This document shows positions 6,400-14,554 of a DNA stretch of 17,909 bases, in pieces (the stretch's first letter is position 1; each line of letters opens with the position of its first letter). Source of the DNA: JAAYJR01 sp964540755 (GTDB taxonomy: Bacteria; Bacteroidota; Bacteroidia; Bacteroidales; Prolixibacteraceae). The DNA is taken from NCBI GenBank assembly GCA_964540755.1, contig CAZIOB010000078.1, positions 1 to 17,909 on the forward strand, read 5' to 3'. The position numbers and the translations under genes were made by a program. The notes beneath the pieces were generated by a model, which worked only from the letters and a program-made list of their open reading frames with translations, did no database searches and was not told the DNA's origin.

Positions 6400-9192
6400 T
6401 TATTCGATAGTATAATTATATAATTTACCTCCTTCACTACCTACAAGCAGATTGAGGCTTCCCGAATTATCTGAAAGCTTACCTATACTGAACTCACTGT
6501 TGCCCTGCAGAGGGAAGTCTTTATGTATTTTACCGTCGGGATTAAAAAGATAAATCCTGTTGGCTTTAGCATCAACAATACCTACTTTTTTCAGATTATA
6601 AGCAAAAGTATAAACATTAGGCGGATAAATAATAGGATTATCAAATTTCTCACTAAACTGTTTTTTCCCTTTTTCATCTATGACAGTTAATTCATCGCCA
6701 TCAACAAAAATAAAATCAGGCACTTTATTGCCATCAATATCATCAACCGCAAAATAATGATCACCACTAAACTTTGCAGTCTTCTTTTCCTCGTATTCAC
6801 CATTAAAATAGAGATAATATACCTTCCCTGTATTATCATCAGCCACTATTTTCGGCCTTCCGTCAAGATTCAGGGCCAGTGGATTTTCTGAATTCTCAAA
6901 ACGGGCCTTTGTCGGGACACGTGTCTCACCTCTCCTGTTTTGTATATAAATCCGTGATTTGTCCTTAAAAACAATATAATCCCTGCCCGCCACCCGGAAA
7001 TGCTGAACGGGAGTTACCACTTGATGGTCAGTCTGGCCGAAAACCCAGCCATCAACAATTTTCCCTGAAGAATCATATGCATATATCTTTTTATCTTCCC
7101 CCGCCACAAAATAGCGGTAATCACGATTGTTATTATAATCGAAAACATTAACGCCGTTTGTCGCAGGAGAACGCAGGGAGACCGGGAAATGAGCCACATT
7201 ATTACCATTTCTGTCGATTAGAAACAGCTTCTCTTTAGTATTGAAAAGGTATTGCAGCTTACCATTCTTATAATAATCTACCTGATGTATTCCGCTGAGT
7301 ATGGGCCCCGGAAGTGAAATGCTCCATCTGACCCTCCCTTTATCAGTCAGCTGATGCAAAGTGTTGTTTTTATCCTGCAGGATGATATCCATATTTTCGC
7401 GATCATCATGATTAACAGCCAGAGCCGGCTTCAAGCCTATATCGCTGCCAATCGTACTTTGCCATGTCGTTTGTGCTTCCTCGCCCGGATCAGGATTATA
7501 AGAGACAGATACGGCATTGAAATATATACCTTTGTCATGCTGTACCTGCCAGTTAACTGCATTATACTTTCGAATTGTTTCCTCTTGCTTTATTGCTTTC
7601 CTGATAAAATTATTATCAAAAATATCTTTACTTAAACCAAATGTCTTGTTTATATCTATATACACGTTAAAATTAGAACGCCCTGAGCTATTCTGCCTGA
7701 ACCGCATATACCGCAGGTCTTTTGCCAGGGTTGCATCAAGAACCATGCTGCGAAGATAACCTGTCAGTCCGGCTTTGGAATTTGAGAATACCATGAAATT
7801 ATCATAAAAAGCCACATACCGGGCTTCTGCCATTGAAAAGGGAATGCCCAGCCAGATTCCCGGGAAAGATGGATACGGGAAACTGTAAATATTATAACTG
7901 ATCTCTTCATCGACCTTATATTCAGACCTCATCTCACTCAGCTCAGTCCCGGCTCCGGCAGCATAAGCTGCCAGTAATTTCTGTAATTGTTCTTCAGCAG
8001 CTGTTTTACCTTCTGTATGTATAATAAAAAATGCTGTTTTATTTTCAGGGTTAACCGGAATAATATTTACAGAAACAATTATTTCATCACGGGCCATCCC
8101 CGTAAAAATTTTACGGACATCATCCTTAAATCCGCTTTCAAAGCGTTTAATACGCTCTTCACGCTTGTAATACGACCCGGAATGTTTAAAGTATTCCTCC
8201 AGATGCATAAAAAACTTTTCCTTATCGTTAAATGAAAAGCTACAAAAAAATGATGTCTCCCGAGGCAGTATTTCATCAGCCCCTGAATTTACAGGTTGCT
8301 GGCCGTTAAAAACTGAAAGAAAATGATTTAGTGAGTCATCTGCTGCTGAGATTCCACTGAGAACCAGATGATCATCACTGAAACGGAAATCAAGTTCGCT
8401 CCATGCGGCAAAATCTTTAAATTTTGAAGCTTTCTCCCGGGAGCTGTATTTTACTGTTTCACCAAATTCATCAACTCTCTCTTCCGGCTGTCCATTAAGA
8501 AAACTATCCAGGAATTGAGGGAAATTAGCATGATTAATATATAAAGAAACCTCCCCTGCATTTGCTGTTTTATTCACTTCCCGGAAATAGGGATTATTAA
8601 TTATGCCGGGCGTTTCTAATTGCCTTATAGCCTGCTCCAGGGAAAGAGATTTAGTACTTATTAGTAATATGCCATGTATAAAAGAATAAAATACCGTTGT
8701 CTGTCCATTATCACGGCTGATCTCAATAATCCTGGAATCACCATATTCCTTTTCACTGTATTTATGATATTCTTCAGGATAATATAGGTGAATCAAATTC
8801 TCAAGCATTTTTTTCCGTCCGGAGTTTTTTGCTTCTTTTATGATCAGCGGAATAAGCTGATTTCTTCCCGTGAAACCAAAGGAAAGAATAAACGGACTGT
8901 TACCTAAACTTTTAGGAATCTCTTCCGAATTATTTATAAGTGTATCAATTTTTTGAAGTGACGAAAAGAAAGATTTGCCGGTCCCTGATCGGATAAGTTC
9001 ATTAATAAAAAGATTTTCAAATGGGAAGGAGCGGACAGACTGAAATTCGAAAAAAAAAGGAGAGGAAACAGGAATAGCTTCATATAATGATGTATCCTTT
9101 TCGAAAGATACCTCCTCCCGCGAAAAATAAAAATATCCTGCAGTTAAAGCCAGAAGCAGGATTACTATTATTATTACCAGGTTCCGCTTCAT
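6400..9192 (-). CDS. Membrane-anchored DUF3352-like protein with C-terminal beta-propeller-like region
   Basis: The function is unknown. The 930 residues begin MKRN followed by a hydrophobic segment (about 4-23) with no clear cleavage site, so it is probably a type II membrane anchor with the bulk in the periplasm. Residues about 35-570 resemble DUF3352-type proteins: SLYEAIPVSSPFFFEF near 36-51 is like the family's opening in which a substrate-free 'protein is close to zero' domain repeats, and several blocks read like hydrophobic beta strands with FSDDHLVLSG and DNFMVFSNS. From about Trp577 to the end there are repeated Asp/Asn/Gly-rich blades (LIDRNGN, YAYDSSGK, VYYLYFNGEY, VDDIDGNKVPDFIFVDGDELTVIDEKGK, YLFNPDGK), as in PQQ/FG-GAP-type propellers. 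It is 95 bases downstream of infB on the same strand but has its own candidate promoter. The DUF3352 call is by pattern memory only and is moderate. Confidence 0.75.
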   Translation of the reverse strand: MKRNLVIIIVILLLALTAGYFYFSREEVSFEKDTSLYEAIPVSSPFFFEFQSVRSFPFENLFINELIRSGTGKSFFSSLQKIDTLINNSEEIPKSLGNSPFILSFGFTGRNQLIPLIIKEAKNSGRKKMLENLIHLYYPEEYHKYSEKEYGDSRIIEISRDNGQTTVFYSFIHGILLISTKSLSLEQAIRQLETPGIINNPYFREVNKTANAGEVSLYINHANFPQFLDSFLNGQPEERVDEFGETVKYSSREKASKFKDFAAWSELDFRFSDDHLVLSGISAADDSLNHFLSVFNGQQPVNSGADEILPRETSFFCSFSFNDKEKFFMHLEEYFKHSGSYYKREERIKRFESGFKDDVRKIFTGMARDEIIVSVNIIPVNPENKTAFFIIHTEGKTAAEEQLQKLLAAYAAGAGTELSEMRSEYKVDEEISYNIYSFPYPSFPGIWLGIPFSMAEARYVAFYDNFMVFSNSKAGLTGYLRSMVLDATLAKDLRYMRFRQNSSGRSNFNVYIDINKTFGLSKDIFDNNFIRKAIKQEETIRKYNAVNWQVQHDKGIYFNAVSVSYNPDPGEEAQTTWQSTIGSDIGLKPALAVNHDDRENMDIILQDKNNTLHQLTDKGRVRWSISLPGPILSGIHQVDYYKNGKLQYLFNTKEKLFLIDRNGNNVAHFPVSLRSPATNGVNVFDYNNNRDYRYFVAGEDKKIYAYDSSGKIVDGWVFGQTDHQVVTPVQHFRVAGRDYIVFKDKSRIYIQNRRGETRVPTKARFENSENPLALNLDGRPKIVADDNTGKVYYLYFNGEYEEKKTAKFSGDHYFAVDDIDGNKVPDFIFVDGDELTVIDEKGKKQFSEKFDNPIIYPPNVYTFAYNLKKVGIVDAKANRIYLFNPDGKIHKDFPLQGNSEFSIGKLSDNSGSLNLLVGSEGGKLYNYTIE

Positions 9193-9210
9193 TCCTCACA
9201 ACATTTTTTT

Positions 9211-9218
9211 CAAAACTA
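9211..9218 (-). promoter_or_regulatory. Candidate -7 promoter box for the DUF3352-like gene
   Basis: On the - strand the bases read TAGTTTTG, an exact TAnnTTTG match, 18 bases before the ATG at 9192. A T-rich tract stands where the -33 element should be, but no clean TTTG has 19-21 base spacing. The resulting leader would be only about 10-15 bases. GAGGA directly abuts the ATG, too close to act as a normal Shine-Dalgarno. Confidence 0.4.
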
Positions 9219-9287
9219 CAAAACTGAACAACTTAAAAAGCGAATTTTTCCGATTAATAATTAAAAGCTGAATGTTAATAACTTACG

Positions 9288-12200
9288 CTATAACTGTTTT
9301 GCAACCTCAACTTCCTGAAAAGCCTCAATGTTATCTCCCACTTTGATATCATTGAAATTTTCAATGTTCAATCCGCATTCATAGCCGCTTTTGACTTCCT
9401 TTACATCTTCTTTAAATCTTTTCAGCGAACCGAGATTTCCCGTATATATGACAATACCTTCACGAATAACACGGATTCTGGAGTTACGGGTAATCTTACC
9501 GTCACGAACTATACATCCGGCAACAGTGCCCACTTTTGTAATTCTAAAGGTTTCAATTACCTCGGCAGTGCCTGTTATCTCCTCTCTGATTTCCGGGGAA
9601 AGCATTCCCTCCATAGCTGCTCTTATTTCGTTAATGGCGTCATATATAATAGAATATAAACGTATATCTATTTGTTCCCTTTCGGCCAGTTTTCTTGCAC
9701 TGAGTGACGGCCTTACCTGAAAACCTATAACTATGGCTTCGGAAGCTGCAGCAAGAAGAATGTCCGACTCTGATATCTGTCCCACAGCTTTATGCTTAAC
9801 ATTAACCTGGATTTCTTCAGTAGAAAGCTTTATCAATGAATCTGAAAGCGCTTCGACTGATCCGTCCACGTCGCCTTTAATAATAAGATTCAGTTCCTGG
9901 AAATTACCAATTGCAATACGCCGTCCGATCTCATCAAGTGTGATATGTTTTTGTGAGCGAAGGCCCTGCTCACGTGCCAGCTGTTCACGTTTACTGGCAA
10001 TACTGCGTGCTTCACGCTCATTATCCAATACATTAAAATTATCGCCTGCCTGCGGTGCACCGTCAAGTCCCAGAATTATAGCCGGTTCAGCAGGGCCTGC
10101 TTCCCCGATCTTCTGGTTCCTCTCATTAAACATTGCCTTCACATGTCCGAAATACTTACCGGCCAGAATAATATCGCCAACCTTGAGTGTTCCGCTCTGG
10201 ACAAGAATTGTTGCTACATAACCACGGCCGCGATCAAGTGAGGATTCAATGATAGTCCCGTTAGCTTTCTTATCAGGATTAGCTTTCAATTCAAGAAGTT
10301 CTGCTTCGAGGAGTACTTTTTCAAGTAACTCCGGGATCCCGTCCCCTTTTTTTGCGGAGATATCATGTGACTGATACTTACCTCCCCAATCCTCAACAAG
10401 GAAATTCATATTGGCAAGTTCCTCTTTTATCTTTTCAGGGTTTGCTCCGGGTTTATCGATCTTATTAATAGCAAACACAATAGGCACTCCTGCTGCTGTA
10501 GCATGGTTTATGGCCTCCACCGTCTGGGGCATTACATTGTCATCCGCTGCAACTATAATAATTGCAATATCAGTTACCTGAGCGCCCCGGGCACGCATGG
10601 CAGTAAATGCTTCATGGCCCGGAGTATCGAGAAAAGTTATCTTCTTTCCGTTCTCCAGGCTTACGTTGTAAGCTCCGATATGCTGTGTTATACCTCCGGC
10701 TTCCCCTGCAATAACATTTGTGTTTCTGATATAATCAAGCAGAGAGGTTTTACCGTGATCAACATGTCCCATAACAGTAACAATGGGAGGACGAGGCACT
10801 AAATCCTCATCGGAATCTTCCTTTGAATCAATTGATTCCTGAATGTCGGCACTTACAAACTCAAGACTATATCCAAATTCTTCTGCCACAATGGAAAGAG
10901 TCTCTGCATCAAGGCGCTGGTTAATCGATACAAACAGTCCAAGGCTCATACATGTCGAAATGATTTCATTGACATTCACATCCATCATATTTGCCAACTC
11001 GCTGGCAGATACAAACTCTGTCACTTTCAATACCTTCTTGAGCTTATTCTGTTTTTCAAGATCAGCTTGTTTTTTCTCGCTGAAAGCAGCCCTTTTATCC
11101 CTCCTGTGTTTTGACCCTTTGGATTTTCCCTTAGAGGTGAGACGTGCAAGCGTATCCTTTATCTGCTTCTGTACTTCTTCCTCATCAACCTCTTTTTTCA
11201 AAAGAACTTTTTTCTTCCTTCCCTGTTTGTGAATTTTCCTTTCACCTCTTTGCTTCTCTCCCTGTTTCCCTTCCAGCTCAATTTTGCCTGTTTCTTTTAT
11301 CCTTCTTCGACGTTTTCTGCCCGAAGATATTTCACTTGTCTTCTGTTTTTCCTCCGGAATCTCGATCTTTCCGACAACTGTCGGTCCGTTAATCTCCTGT
11401 GGCCTGGCCTTAATAACCTCCTCATGTTCTTTTGGCTTCACTGCAGGTTTTTCAACCTTCTTTTCTTTTGATCTGGCCTCTTCTGCTTTCTTTCTGAGCC
11501 TCTCCTTCCTCTCTTTCTCTCTTTCTTTTCTTGATTTCTTTGGCGGACGGGTCTTCTGATTCAGAGATTCCAAATTAATTTTTCCTACAACTTTAATATC
11601 AGATACCTTCGGAATATCTGTTTCCTGCTCTTCTTCAGAAGGCTTCCCCTCAGGCTGCTTACTGTCGGTTATAACTTTTTCTTTTTCTGGTTCTTCCTTC
11701 TCAGGTTCAATAGGTTCAATAGGTTCAACCTCTTTTTCTTTCTTTTCTTCCGGTTTTGTTATGGATTTCACGGCAGATTGCTCCTCAGCGCTTATCACTT
11801 CCTTTGGGCGTTCCTCTTTTTTCTCTTCACTAATTTTCTCCTCTTTCTTCTTTTCTTTTTTCTCTTCTTTTATTTCTTTTTCTTTTTCCTCAGGAATTTT
11901 TTCTGCCTTTTCAGGCTTCTTTTCTGATAATTCCGCTCTTATCTTTTCAGGAGGAATAACCTTTTCCTCTTTTTTTTCTTTTTTATCAGGCTTTTCCTCT
12001 TCTTCCAACTCTTCTTCAACAACCTCCTCTACCTCTTCCTCAATCTCCTCTTCAATCTCCTCTTCAATCTCCCCGGGGATTTCTTCTTCAATTTCCTCTT
12101 CTTTTTTCTCATCCCCGATTGAAATAACCTCCTGTTTAGGCCGATGGCTTTTGAGTATAATTTTTTCCGATTCTTTTTTAAGGTTCAGGTCAATTTTATA

Positions 12201-12359
12201 TTCTTTTTCTAAAAGAGCAATAGCTTCTTCATCAACCTTCGTATTCGGATTTGAATCTATTTTAAACCCTTTTTTATGAAGGAAATCGACAATAGTATGA
12301 ATCCCTACGTTAAATTCTCTCGCAAGTTTACTAAGCCTTATCGTCTTGCCTGCTGTCAT
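9288..12359 (-). CDS. infB: Translation initiation factor IF-2
   Basis: This GTPase brings initiator tRNA to the 30S subunit and promotes 70S joining. The N-terminus (1-55) is an IF2_N helical module (KTIRLSKLAREFNVGIHTIVDFLHKKGF). A long low-complexity linker rich in Glu, Lys and Pro fills about 75-440. A second IF2_N module lies at about 443-505 (VTEFVSASELANMMDVNVNEI). The G domain carries G1 GHVDHGKT (531-538), switch 2 DTPGH (578-582), G4 NKID (632-635) and a SAKKG G5 motif near 667. Domains II, III and the C-terminal fMet-tRNA-binding domain follow to residue 1023. The length exceeds E. coli IF2 (890) because of the linker, as is common in Bacteroidota. It is the third gene of the rimP-nusA-infB operon, 93 bases after nusA. 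No good TAnnTTTG box is in that gap (TAAACTTG is one mismatch off), so co-transcription is most likely. Confidence 0.98.
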   Translation of the reverse strand: MTAGKTIRLSKLAREFNVGIHTIVDFLHKKGFKIDSNPNTKVDEEAIALLEKEYKIDLNLKKESEKIILKSHRPKQEVISIGDEKKEEEIEEEIPGEIEEEIEEEIEEEVEEVVEEELEEEEKPDKKEKKEEKVIPPEKIRAELSEKKPEKAEKIPEEKEKEIKEEKKEKKKEEKISEEKKEERPKEVISAEEQSAVKSITKPEEKKEKEVEPIEPIEPEKEEPEKEKVITDSKQPEGKPSEEEQETDIPKVSDIKVVGKINLESLNQKTRPPKKSRKEREKERKERLRKKAEEARSKEKKVEKPAVKPKEHEEVIKARPQEINGPTVVGKIEIPEEKQKTSEISSGRKRRRRIKETGKIELEGKQGEKQRGERKIHKQGRKKKVLLKKEVDEEEVQKQIKDTLARLTSKGKSKGSKHRRDKRAAFSEKKQADLEKQNKLKKVLKVTEFVSASELANMMDVNVNEIISTCMSLGLFVSINQRLDAETLSIVAEEFGYSLEFVSADIQESIDSKEDSDEDLVPRPPIVTVMGHVDHGKTSLLDYIRNTNVIAGEAGGITQHIGAYNVSLENGKKITFLDTPGHEAFTAMRARGAQVTDIAIIIVAADDNVMPQTVEAINHATAAGVPIVFAINKIDKPGANPEKIKEELANMNFLVEDWGGKYQSHDISAKKGDGIPELLEKVLLEAELLELKANPDKKANGTIIESSLDRGRGYVATILVQSGTLKVGDIILAGKYFGHVKAMFNERNQKIGEAGPAEPAIILGLDGAPQAGDNFNVLDNEREARSIASKREQLAREQGLRSQKHITLDEIGRRIAIGNFQELNLIIKGDVDGSVEALSDSLIKLSTEEIQVNVKHKAVGQISESDILLAAASEAIVIGFQVRPSLSARKLAEREQIDIRLYSIIYDAINEIRAAMEGMLSPEIREEITGTAEVIETFRITKVGTVAGCIVRDGKITRNSRIRVIREGIVIYTGNLGSLKRFKEDVKEVKSGYECGLNIENFNDIKVGDNIEAFQEVEVAKQL
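11703..11730 (-). repeat. 9-base in-frame tandem repeat in the infB linker
   Basis: On the + strand AGGTTCAAT is repeated at 11703-11711 and 11712-11720, with a third diverged copy at 11721-11729. In the protein this encodes the EPI repeat (EPIEPIEPE). The period is a multiple of three, so copy-number change keeps the frame. Confidence 0.85.
12041..12072 (-). repeat. 12-base in-frame tandem repeat in the infB linker
   Basis: CAATCTCCTCTT on the + strand occurs at 12041-12052 and 12053-12064, with a partial third copy at 12065-12072. It encodes the acidic (EEIE) repeats of IF-2. It lies in a long polypyrimidine run on the + strand (polypurine on the coding strand) reaching from about 11800 to 12110. 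Confidence 0.85.
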
Positions 12360-12452
12360 AAAATATTTATTCTTTTCTTTTCCTCAATGCTAATACTGTG
12401 CAAGTTTAACAAAAAGTTGCAACAGTAATTTTATTATTAGTCTATTTTTATT

Positions 12453-13688
12453 TTATTCAAATTCAGACGACAGTATTTTTAATACTTCGTCAATGGTCTC
12501 CTCCTCGAGATCAGTCCGCTTAATAAGCTCGTTTCTCGGGATATTTAATACATTTTTAGCTGTATCACATCCGATTGCTTTCAGGGTATCGAGAATCCAT
12601 CCATCAATCTCATCGGCAAATTCATCAAGATTGACATCTTCATCATCTTCCTCCATTTCCCTGTAAACATCTATCTCATAACCTGTAAGCTGACTGGCAA
12701 GTTTGATGTTAAGTCCTCCTTTACCTATTGCCAGAGAAACTTCTTCGGGCTTTAGATAAACATCGGCTCTTTTTTCGTCCTCAAATATTTTTATATTATT
12801 GATCTTCGCCGGATTAAGCGCCCTTTTTATAAACAACTGAATATTCGAAGAAAAATTAATAACATCAATATTTTCATTACGAAGTTCACGCACTATCCCA
12901 TGAATACGTGAACCCTTCATGCCCACACAGGCACCCACGGGATCAACTCTTTCATCATATGATTCAACCGCCACTTTTGCACGTTCGCCGGGTACGCGGA
13001 CAATCTTCTTGATTGTTATTAAACCATCAAAAATCTCGGGTATCTCCAGTTCAAAAAGTCTTTCAAGAAAAGCCGGGGCTGTCCGCGATAAAATGATCAT
13101 CGGATTATTATTTCTTAATTCCACCTTATATACCACAGCACGCACCGTATCACCCTTTCTGAAAAAATCGGAGGGTATTTGCTCTGATTTAGGCAATAAT
13201 AATTCATTTCCTTCATCATCCAGTATAAGTATCTCCTTTTTCCAGACCTGATATACTTCACCTGTAACTATGTCGCCTATCTTATCCTTATATTTTCCAT
13301 AAACATAATCTTTTTCCAGCTCAAGTATCCTGGTGGCAAGATTTTGACGCAGGTTTAAAATTGCACGGCGCCCAAAATCAATAAGCTTAACCTCATCTGT
13401 CACCTCCTCGCCAACTTCATAATCACTGTCTATCTTTTGTGCCTCGGATAATGTTATCTGCAAATTCGGATCTTCAAGCTGATCATCCTCTACAACTTCA
13501 CGATTCCTCCAAATTTCAAAATCGCCCTTATCAATATTAATGATCACATCAAAATTTTCGTCGGTACCGTATTGCTTAATAAGCACACTGCGAAAAACAT
13601 CTTCCAGGACGCTCATCATGGTCACCCTGTCGATATTTTTCAACTCTTTAAATTCAGCAAAAGTATCTATAAGACTAATATTTTCCAT
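12453..13688 (-). CDS. nusA: Transcription termination/antitermination factor NusA
   Basis: NusA binds RNA polymerase and nascent RNA and modulates pausing, intrinsic termination and antitermination. The N-terminal polymerase-binding domain spans about 1-125 and includes the repeated pattern VLEDVFRSVLIKQYG. An S1 domain follows at about 130-200 (GDIVTGEVYQVWKKEILI). KH1 has the GxxG loop GMKG at 256-259 (VGACVGMKGSRIHGIV), and KH2 has GKGG at 322-325 (AIGKGGLNIKLASQLTG). The C-terminus after about 345 is acidic and helical, with a helix-hairpin-helix-like end (LKAIGCDTAKNVLNI). At 411 residues it is shorter than E. coli NusA (495), which carries two acidic repeats, and matches other Bacteroidota. 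The start lies 9 bases after the rimP stop, and AGGA stands 7 bases before the ATG, a weak Shine-Dalgarno in a phylum that seldom uses one. Confidence 0.98.
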   Translation of the reverse strand: MENISLIDTFAEFKELKNIDRVTMMSVLEDVFRSVLIKQYGTDENFDVIINIDKGDFEIWRNREVVEDDQLEDPNLQITLSEAQKIDSDYEVGEEVTDEVKLIDFGRRAILNLRQNLATRILELEKDYVYGKYKDKIGDIVTGEVYQVWKKEILILDDEGNELLLPKSEQIPSDFFRKGDTVRAVVYKVELRNNNPMIILSRTAPAFLERLFELEIPEIFDGLITIKKIVRVPGERAKVAVESYDERVDPVGACVGMKGSRIHGIVRELRNENIDVINFSSNIQLFIKRALNPAKINNIKIFEDEKRADVYLKPEEVSLAIGKGGLNIKLASQLTGYEIDVYREMEEDDEDVNLDEFADEIDGWILDTLKAIGCDTAKNVLNIPRNELIKRTDLEEETIDEVLKILSSEFE

Positions 13689-13697
13689 CTATTTATC

Positions 13698-14165
13698 CTA
13701 TTTAAACGTAACAATAACTTTAGCGCTCTTTATCTCATCGTAACCCAGATCGTAATTTCTAACTATCAACTGCTTTTTTTTATGTCCCTCAACCTTTTCA
13801 CGGCTATATGACTCCAGAACGACTTTTTCTGATCCTGCATCTTTTAATACTCCCCTGATTCCAATCCCTGAATTTGTCATTATTTCCACCTCTCTTCCAA
13901 TATTCTTAATAAATTGTTCCTTAACTTTAAAAGGCCGGGACAATCCCGGAGAAGAAACCTGTAATTCAAAATCTTCCTCTTCCCTGTCGAGTTTTAGTTC
14001 AATATATCTGCTAACCTTTGCACAGTCATCAATATTTAGTCCGTCGAAACTGTCAAGAAAGACATGGATCACATTAGATGAACTTACAGTAATATCTACA
14101 AGAAACGTTCCATCCTCCAGGCACTCCTTAACCAACCTTTCTATTTCATACTTATTGATCATCAT
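13698..14165 (-). CDS. rimP: Ribosome maturation factor RimP
   Basis: RimP assists late maturation of the 30S subunit. The 155 residues have the two expected domains: an N-terminal alpha/beta domain (about 1-75, with VDITVSSSNVIHVFLDSFDGLNIDDCAKVSRYIE and the hallmark VSSPGLSRPF at about 70-79), then a small Sm-like beta barrel (about 82-155, with FIKNIGREVEIM and LKDAGSEKVVLE). Two ATGs lie in tandem at 14165 and 14162. A GGAGG at 14170-14174 is 3 bases from the first and 6 from the second, so by spacing the second (one residue shorter) is the more natural start. It is the first gene of the operon with nusA and infB, a conserved bacterial arrangement, and is divergent from lpxD. Confidence 0.96.
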   Translation of the reverse strand: MMINKYEIERLVKECLEDGTFLVDITVSSSNVIHVFLDSFDGLNIDDCAKVSRYIELKLDREEEDFELQVSSPGLSRPFKVKEQFIKNIGREVEIMTNSGIGIRGVLKDAGSEKVVLESYSREKVEGHKKKQLIVRNYDLGYDEIKSAKVIVTFK

Positions 14166-14169
14166 TAAC

Positions 14170-14174
14170 CTCCA
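14170..14174 (-). promoter_or_regulatory. Shine-Dalgarno site of rimP
   Basis: GGAGG on the - strand, 6 bases before the second ATG (14162) and 3 before the first (14165). Other starts in the window have A-rich leaders without such a site, so it stands out and decides between the two tandem ATGs. Confidence 0.6.
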
Positions 14175-14180
14175 ACAAAA

Positions 14181-14201
14181 TAGGGAACCTACGGTCCCCT
14201 A
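14181..14201 (-). promoter_or_regulatory. Hairpin in the rimP-nusA-infB leader
   Basis: On the - strand the arms TAGGGGACC and GGTTCCCTA pair over 9 bases with one G-U wobble, around a 3-base GTA loop. TTTTGTT follows and then the GGAGG of rimP. On the + strand the wobble becomes an A-C mismatch, so the RNA structure is better in the sense direction of rimP. It may be an attenuator or a translation-control element, but the T-run is short. Confidence 0.5.
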
Positions 14202-14226
14202 ATTCAGGTTTTCTAAAAAATCACCG

Positions 14227-14258
14227 CAAAAATAGTAATTTAATTAATAAAAAGCAAA
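14227..14258 (-). promoter_or_regulatory. Bacteroidota-type promoter of rimP-nusA-infB
   Basis: On the - strand TTTG (14255-14258) is followed by a 20-base spacer and TATTTTTG (14227-14234). This matches the Bacteroidota consensus TTTG-N19-21-TAnnTTTG in both boxes. Transcription would start near 14220, giving a leader of about 55 bases that contains the 14181-14201 hairpin. Confidence 0.7.
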
Positions 14259-14501
14259 AAATAAAAGTCATGATAAATGCCTTAAATCGAATTAATTAAA
14301 GTTATATATTTATACACTGAATTATTGCCCTGTAAGGCAGTTCTATAATCATGATTTCTATTAAGGAACTGATTATCAAATCCGTTAAAGGTCAAAATAT
14401 TAAACCTGATCAAAGATTAATGTAATACAACCGGAAGATGGAGGGAACAGAGCTGCAGATAAAAAAAACAGGCAATAAAATTTAATGTGAAACCTAAAAG
14501 A
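14259..14501. other. Intergenic stretch between the divergent promoters, no recognised gene
   Basis: The 389-base gap between rimP and the ATG of lpxD holds two divergent promoters, a leader hairpin, and this AT-rich central stretch. It contains only tiny possible reading frames: a 24-codon frame at 14351-14425, and in the same frame after one stop a 15-codon frame at 14438-14485. No tRNA, riboswitch fold or terminator is recognisable. Confidence 0.5.
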
Positions 14502-14533
14502 ATTGGTCATTAATTAGTTTAAAACTATATTTG
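14502..14533 (+). promoter_or_regulatory. Bacteroidota-type promoter of the lpxD-lpxC/fabZ-lpxA operon
   Basis: The -7 box TATATTTG (14526-14533) is an exact TAnnTTTG match. ATTG (14502-14505), three of four bases of the -33 box, lies 20 bases upstream. Transcription would start near 14540, about 15 bases before ATG 14555. Confidence 0.65.
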
Positions 14534-14554
14534 CAACGCTTAAAACAATTATTA

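Noticed and set aside
9733..10221. Long open frame antisense to infB (162 codons)
   Set aside because: It lies wholly inside the clearly coding G-domain part of infB on the other strand; its residue mix (Ser, Pro, Arg rich) is that of a shadow frame.
11761..12279. Ser/Phe-rich 172-codon frame on the + strand
   Set aside because: It is the reverse reading of the Glu/Lys-rich IF-2 linker; the Ser-Phe repeats are the complement of GAA/GAG/AAA codons.
12360..12452. Internal promoter for infB (TAAACTTG on the - strand)
   Set aside because: One mismatch in the -7 box and no -33 TTTG at the right spacing; read-through from rimP-nusA is the simpler view.
14320..14340. Possible hairpin TTGCC/GGCAG in the rimP-lpxD gap
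   Set aside because: Only four clean pairs, no T-run, no conserved fold; too weak to call.
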